A stretch of 64,000 nucleotides of DNA, taken from Klebsiella quasipneumoniae subsp. quasipneumoniae. GTDB taxonomy: Bacteria; Pseudomonadota; Gammaproteobacteria; Enterobacterales; Enterobacteriaceae. Under the pieces are notes generated by a model. That model saw only the letters and a list, made by a program, of their open reading frames with translations, was not told the origin of the DNA and did no database searches. The stretch is from NCBI RefSeq assembly GCF_020525925.1, contig NZ_CP084876.1, positions 3,348,001 through 3,412,000 of the forward strand, in the 5' to 3' direction. Position 1 is the first letter of the stretch. Every line of letters starts with the position of its first letter. A program made the position numbers and the translations under genes. Below are positions 62,073 to 64,000 of this stretch, one piece after another.

Positions 62073-62196
62073 ATAATGTCGATTTTCAATCAGGGTGGAT
62101 TGTTTTTCAGTTTAACCGCCCCGGACCAGGTGCTCCAGCGCAAAAAAACGTTACAATTGTCAGGTCTTATTATCCACAGGGCAAAACCGAGGCTTT

Positions 62197-62643
62197 ATGC
62201 GTACCATTCTGAATATTTTGAACTTTATCCTTGGCGGTTTCGCCACCACTTTAGGCTGGCTGCTCGCCACCCTGGTCAGCATTATGCTGATCGTCACGCT
62301 GCCGCTGACTCGTTCCTGCTGGGAAATCACTCGCCTTTCGTTATTTCCTTATGGTAACGAGGCGATTCATGTTGATGAGCTCGAGCCAGGTCGCCAAAAC
62401 AGCCTGCTGAACGCCGGCGGCACCATCCTGAACATTCTGTGGTTCATTTTTTTCGGCTGGTGGTTGTGCCTGATGCATATTTTCAGCGGCATCGCCCAAT
62501 GCCTGACTATCATTGGCATCCCGGTGGGGATCGCTAATTTTAAAATCGCCGCCATCGCCCTCTGGCCGGTGGGTCGCCGGGTCGTCTCTGTGGAAACCGC
62601 GCGCGCCGCGCGCGAAGCCAATGCGCGTCGTCGCTTTCAGTAA
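62197..62643 (+). CDS. yccF: Inner-membrane protein YccF
   Basis: DUF307 membrane protein of 148 residues with two hydrophobic pairs (about 5-35 and 70-105), each in a repeated YccF domain containing an I(T/P)xP-like turn. Function unknown. It forms a core operon with yccS, 17 bases downstream. Confidence 0.93.
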   Translation: MRTILNILNFILGGFATTLGWLLATLVSIMLIVTLPLTRSCWEITRLSLFPYGNEAIHVDELEPGRQNSLLNAGGTILNILWFIFFGWWLCLMHIFSGIAQCLTIIGIPVGIANFKIAAIALWPVGRRVVSVETARAAREANARRRFQ

Positions 62644-62660
62644 CCGAACGGAACACGGAC

Positions 62661-64000
62661 ATGATTAGCCCCCTGCTACGCCGCTACACCTGGAACAGCG
62701 CCTGGCTTTATAACGTACGCATTTTTATTGCGCTCTGCGGCACGACGTTGTTTCCCTGGTGGATCGGCGAAGTCAAACTGACCATCCCCCTCACCCTCGG
62801 CGTCGTGGCCGCGGCGCTGACCGACCTTGATGACCGTCTGGCGGGCCGTCTGCGCAACCTCGCCATTACTCTGGTTTGCTTTTTTATCGCCTCCGCCTCC
62901 GTGGAGCTGCTGTTTCCGTGGCCGCCGCTGTTTGCCCTTGGTCTGACCGTGTCTACCATCGGCTTTATTTTGCTTGGCGGCCTCGGACAGCGCTATGCGA
63001 CCATTGCCTTCGGCGCCCTGCTTATCGCCATCTACACCATGCTCGGCGTCACGCTGTACGATCACTGGTATCTGCAGCCGTTGTTCCTGCTGGCGGGAGC
63101 CGTGTGGTACAACCTGCTGACGTTGTCCGGCCATCTGCTTTTTCCAATTCGTCCACTGCAGGACAACCTGGCGCGTAGCTATGAGCAACTGGCCCGCTAT
63201 CTGGAGCTCAAATCCCGGCTGTTTGATCCAGACCTTGAGGATGAGAGCCAGGCGCCGCTGTACGATCTGGCCCTCGCCAACGGCCAACTGGTGGCGACCC
63301 TTAACCAAACCAAGGTCTCACTGTTGACCCGACTACGAGGCGACCGGGGACAGCGTGGTACTCGTCGTACGCTGCAGTATTACTTTGTGGCCCAGGATAT
63401 TCATGAACGCGCCAGCTCATCGCATATTCAGTACCAGACCCTGCGCGACCAGTTCCGCTACAGCGATGTGATGTTCCGTTTCCAGCGCATGCTTTCGATG
63501 CAGGCGCAGGCCTGCCAGAAACTCTCGCGGGCGATTCTGCTGCGCGAACCCTATCAACATGATGCCCATTTCGAACGGGCGTTTATGCATCTCGATGCGG
63601 CACTTGAGCGCGTACGCGCCAGCGGCGCATCCGATGAGCAGCTCAACGCCCTTGGCTATTTACTCAATAACCTGCGCGCCATTGATGCTCAGCTGGCCAC
63701 GATTGAATCGGTGCAAACCACCGCGCCCGCCGGGAGTAATACAGAGACGCTGCTGGCCGACGACAGGCTAGGCGGACTGAACGATATCTGGCTGCGCCTG
63801 CAGCGCAATATGTCGCCAGAGTCAGCCCTCTTTCGCCACGCGGTGCGTATGTCGCTGGTGCTCTGCGCCGGCTATGCCTTTATCCAGTTTACCGGGCTTC
63901 AGCACGGCTACTGGATCCTGCTGACCAGTTTGTTCGTCTGTCAGCCGAACTATAACGCCACCCGCCATCGCCTGGCGTTGCGGATCATCGGCACGCTGGT
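62661..64000 (+). CDS. yccS: Membrane protein YccS (3' end outside window)
   Basis: FUSC/AaeB-like inner-membrane protein; the visible 446 residues start MISPLLRRYTW. The N-terminal six-helix block (about 15-160) is followed by a cytoplasmic helical region (about 165-390), and a second membrane block starts near 400. E. coli YccS is about 720 residues, so roughly 60 percent is seen. Possibly an efflux component; the substrate is unknown. Confidence 0.93.
   Translation, partial: MISPLLRRYTWNSAWLYNVRIFIALCGTTLFPWWIGEVKLTIPLTLGVVAAALTDLDDRLAGRLRNLAITLVCFFIASASVELLFPWPPLFALGLTVSTIGFILLGGLGQRYATIAFGALLIAIYTMLGVTLYDHWYLQPLFLLAGAVWYNLLTLSGHLLFPIRPLQDNLARSYEQLARYLELKSRLFDPDLEDESQAPLYDLALANGQLVATLNQTKVSLLTRLRGDRGQRGTRRTLQYYFVAQDIHERASSSHIQYQTLRDQFRYSDVMFRFQRMLSMQAQACQKLSRAILLREPYQHDAHFERAFMHLDAALERVRASGASDEQLNALGYLLNNLRAIDAQLATIESVQTTAPAGSNTETLLADDRLGGLNDIWLRLQRNMSPESALFRHAVRMSLVLCAGYAFIQFTGLQHGYWILLTSLFVCQPNYNATRHRLALRIIGTL

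Overview
The window reads as a Klebsiella-type enterobacterial chromosome. Evidence: a puu putrescine cluster, dmlRA, a ptsA-frwCB-pflDC-frwD cluster next to a Fur-boxed kfuABC-like iron transporter (an arrangement known from Klebsiella as the kfu/PTS region), and then the core order serT - yccA - tusE - yccX - rlmI - hspQ ... yccU - mgsA - helD - yccF - yccS, which is shared with E. coli but broken by insertions. Core genes look GC-rich; a few segments, above all 58.37-58.95 kb, are clearly AT-rich.

Layout. 1-7.5 kb: putrescine catabolism (puuP partial, puuA, puuD, puuR, puuC, puuB) with PuuR-type operators; puuE is absent. 7.5-9.6 kb: dmlR/dmlA for D-malate. 9.7-14 kb: a minus-strand block of a KstD-like flavoprotein, an SDR and two consecutive IclR regulators, substrate unknown. 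14.2-22 kb: a fructose-like PTS (multidomain PtsA, IIC FrwC, IIB FrwB and FrwD) wrapped around a glycyl-radical enzyme and its activase. 22-25 kb: an Fe/2-oxoglutarate dioxygenase, a divergent AraC regulator and a diguanylate cyclase. 25-28.8 kb: kfuCBA with a strong Fur box. 29-33.5 kb: an EAL phosphodiesterase, an orphan STAS protein and a glycogen phosphorylase paralogue. 33.8 kb: tRNA-Ser(UGA). 34-40.5 kb: an OppA/MppA-like binding protein, then core housekeeping genes interrupted by a ybcL-like/AraC pair.

The outstanding region is 40.5-58.4 kb, inserted between hspQ and yccU. It looks like one minus-strand operon. First is a 2893-residue surface protein with a BapA-type N-terminal prefix, two huge Ser-Asp dipeptide tracts (about 1050 and 440 residues), four beta-rich modules and a type I secretion C-terminus. 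A TolC-like outer membrane protein, a LapB-type ABC exporter and an HlyD-type adaptor follow, each overlapping the next by 4 bases. Then come a large protein fusing an alpha/alpha-toroid-like half to a GT4 glycosyltransferase, and a secreted HExxH metallopeptidase. I infer a type I-secreted SD-repeat adhesin with a dedicated cytoplasmic glycosyltransferase and perhaps its own processing protease. This would be a Gram-negative counterpart of staphylococcal SD-repeat proteins and their Sdg glycosyltransferases. The function is an inference and was not tested.

All coordinates come from reading the sequence. Start codons were moved from the longest reading frame where a ribosome-binding site or a recalled orthologue supported a shorter protein. 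No database search was run; comparisons to E. coli rely on remembered sequences.
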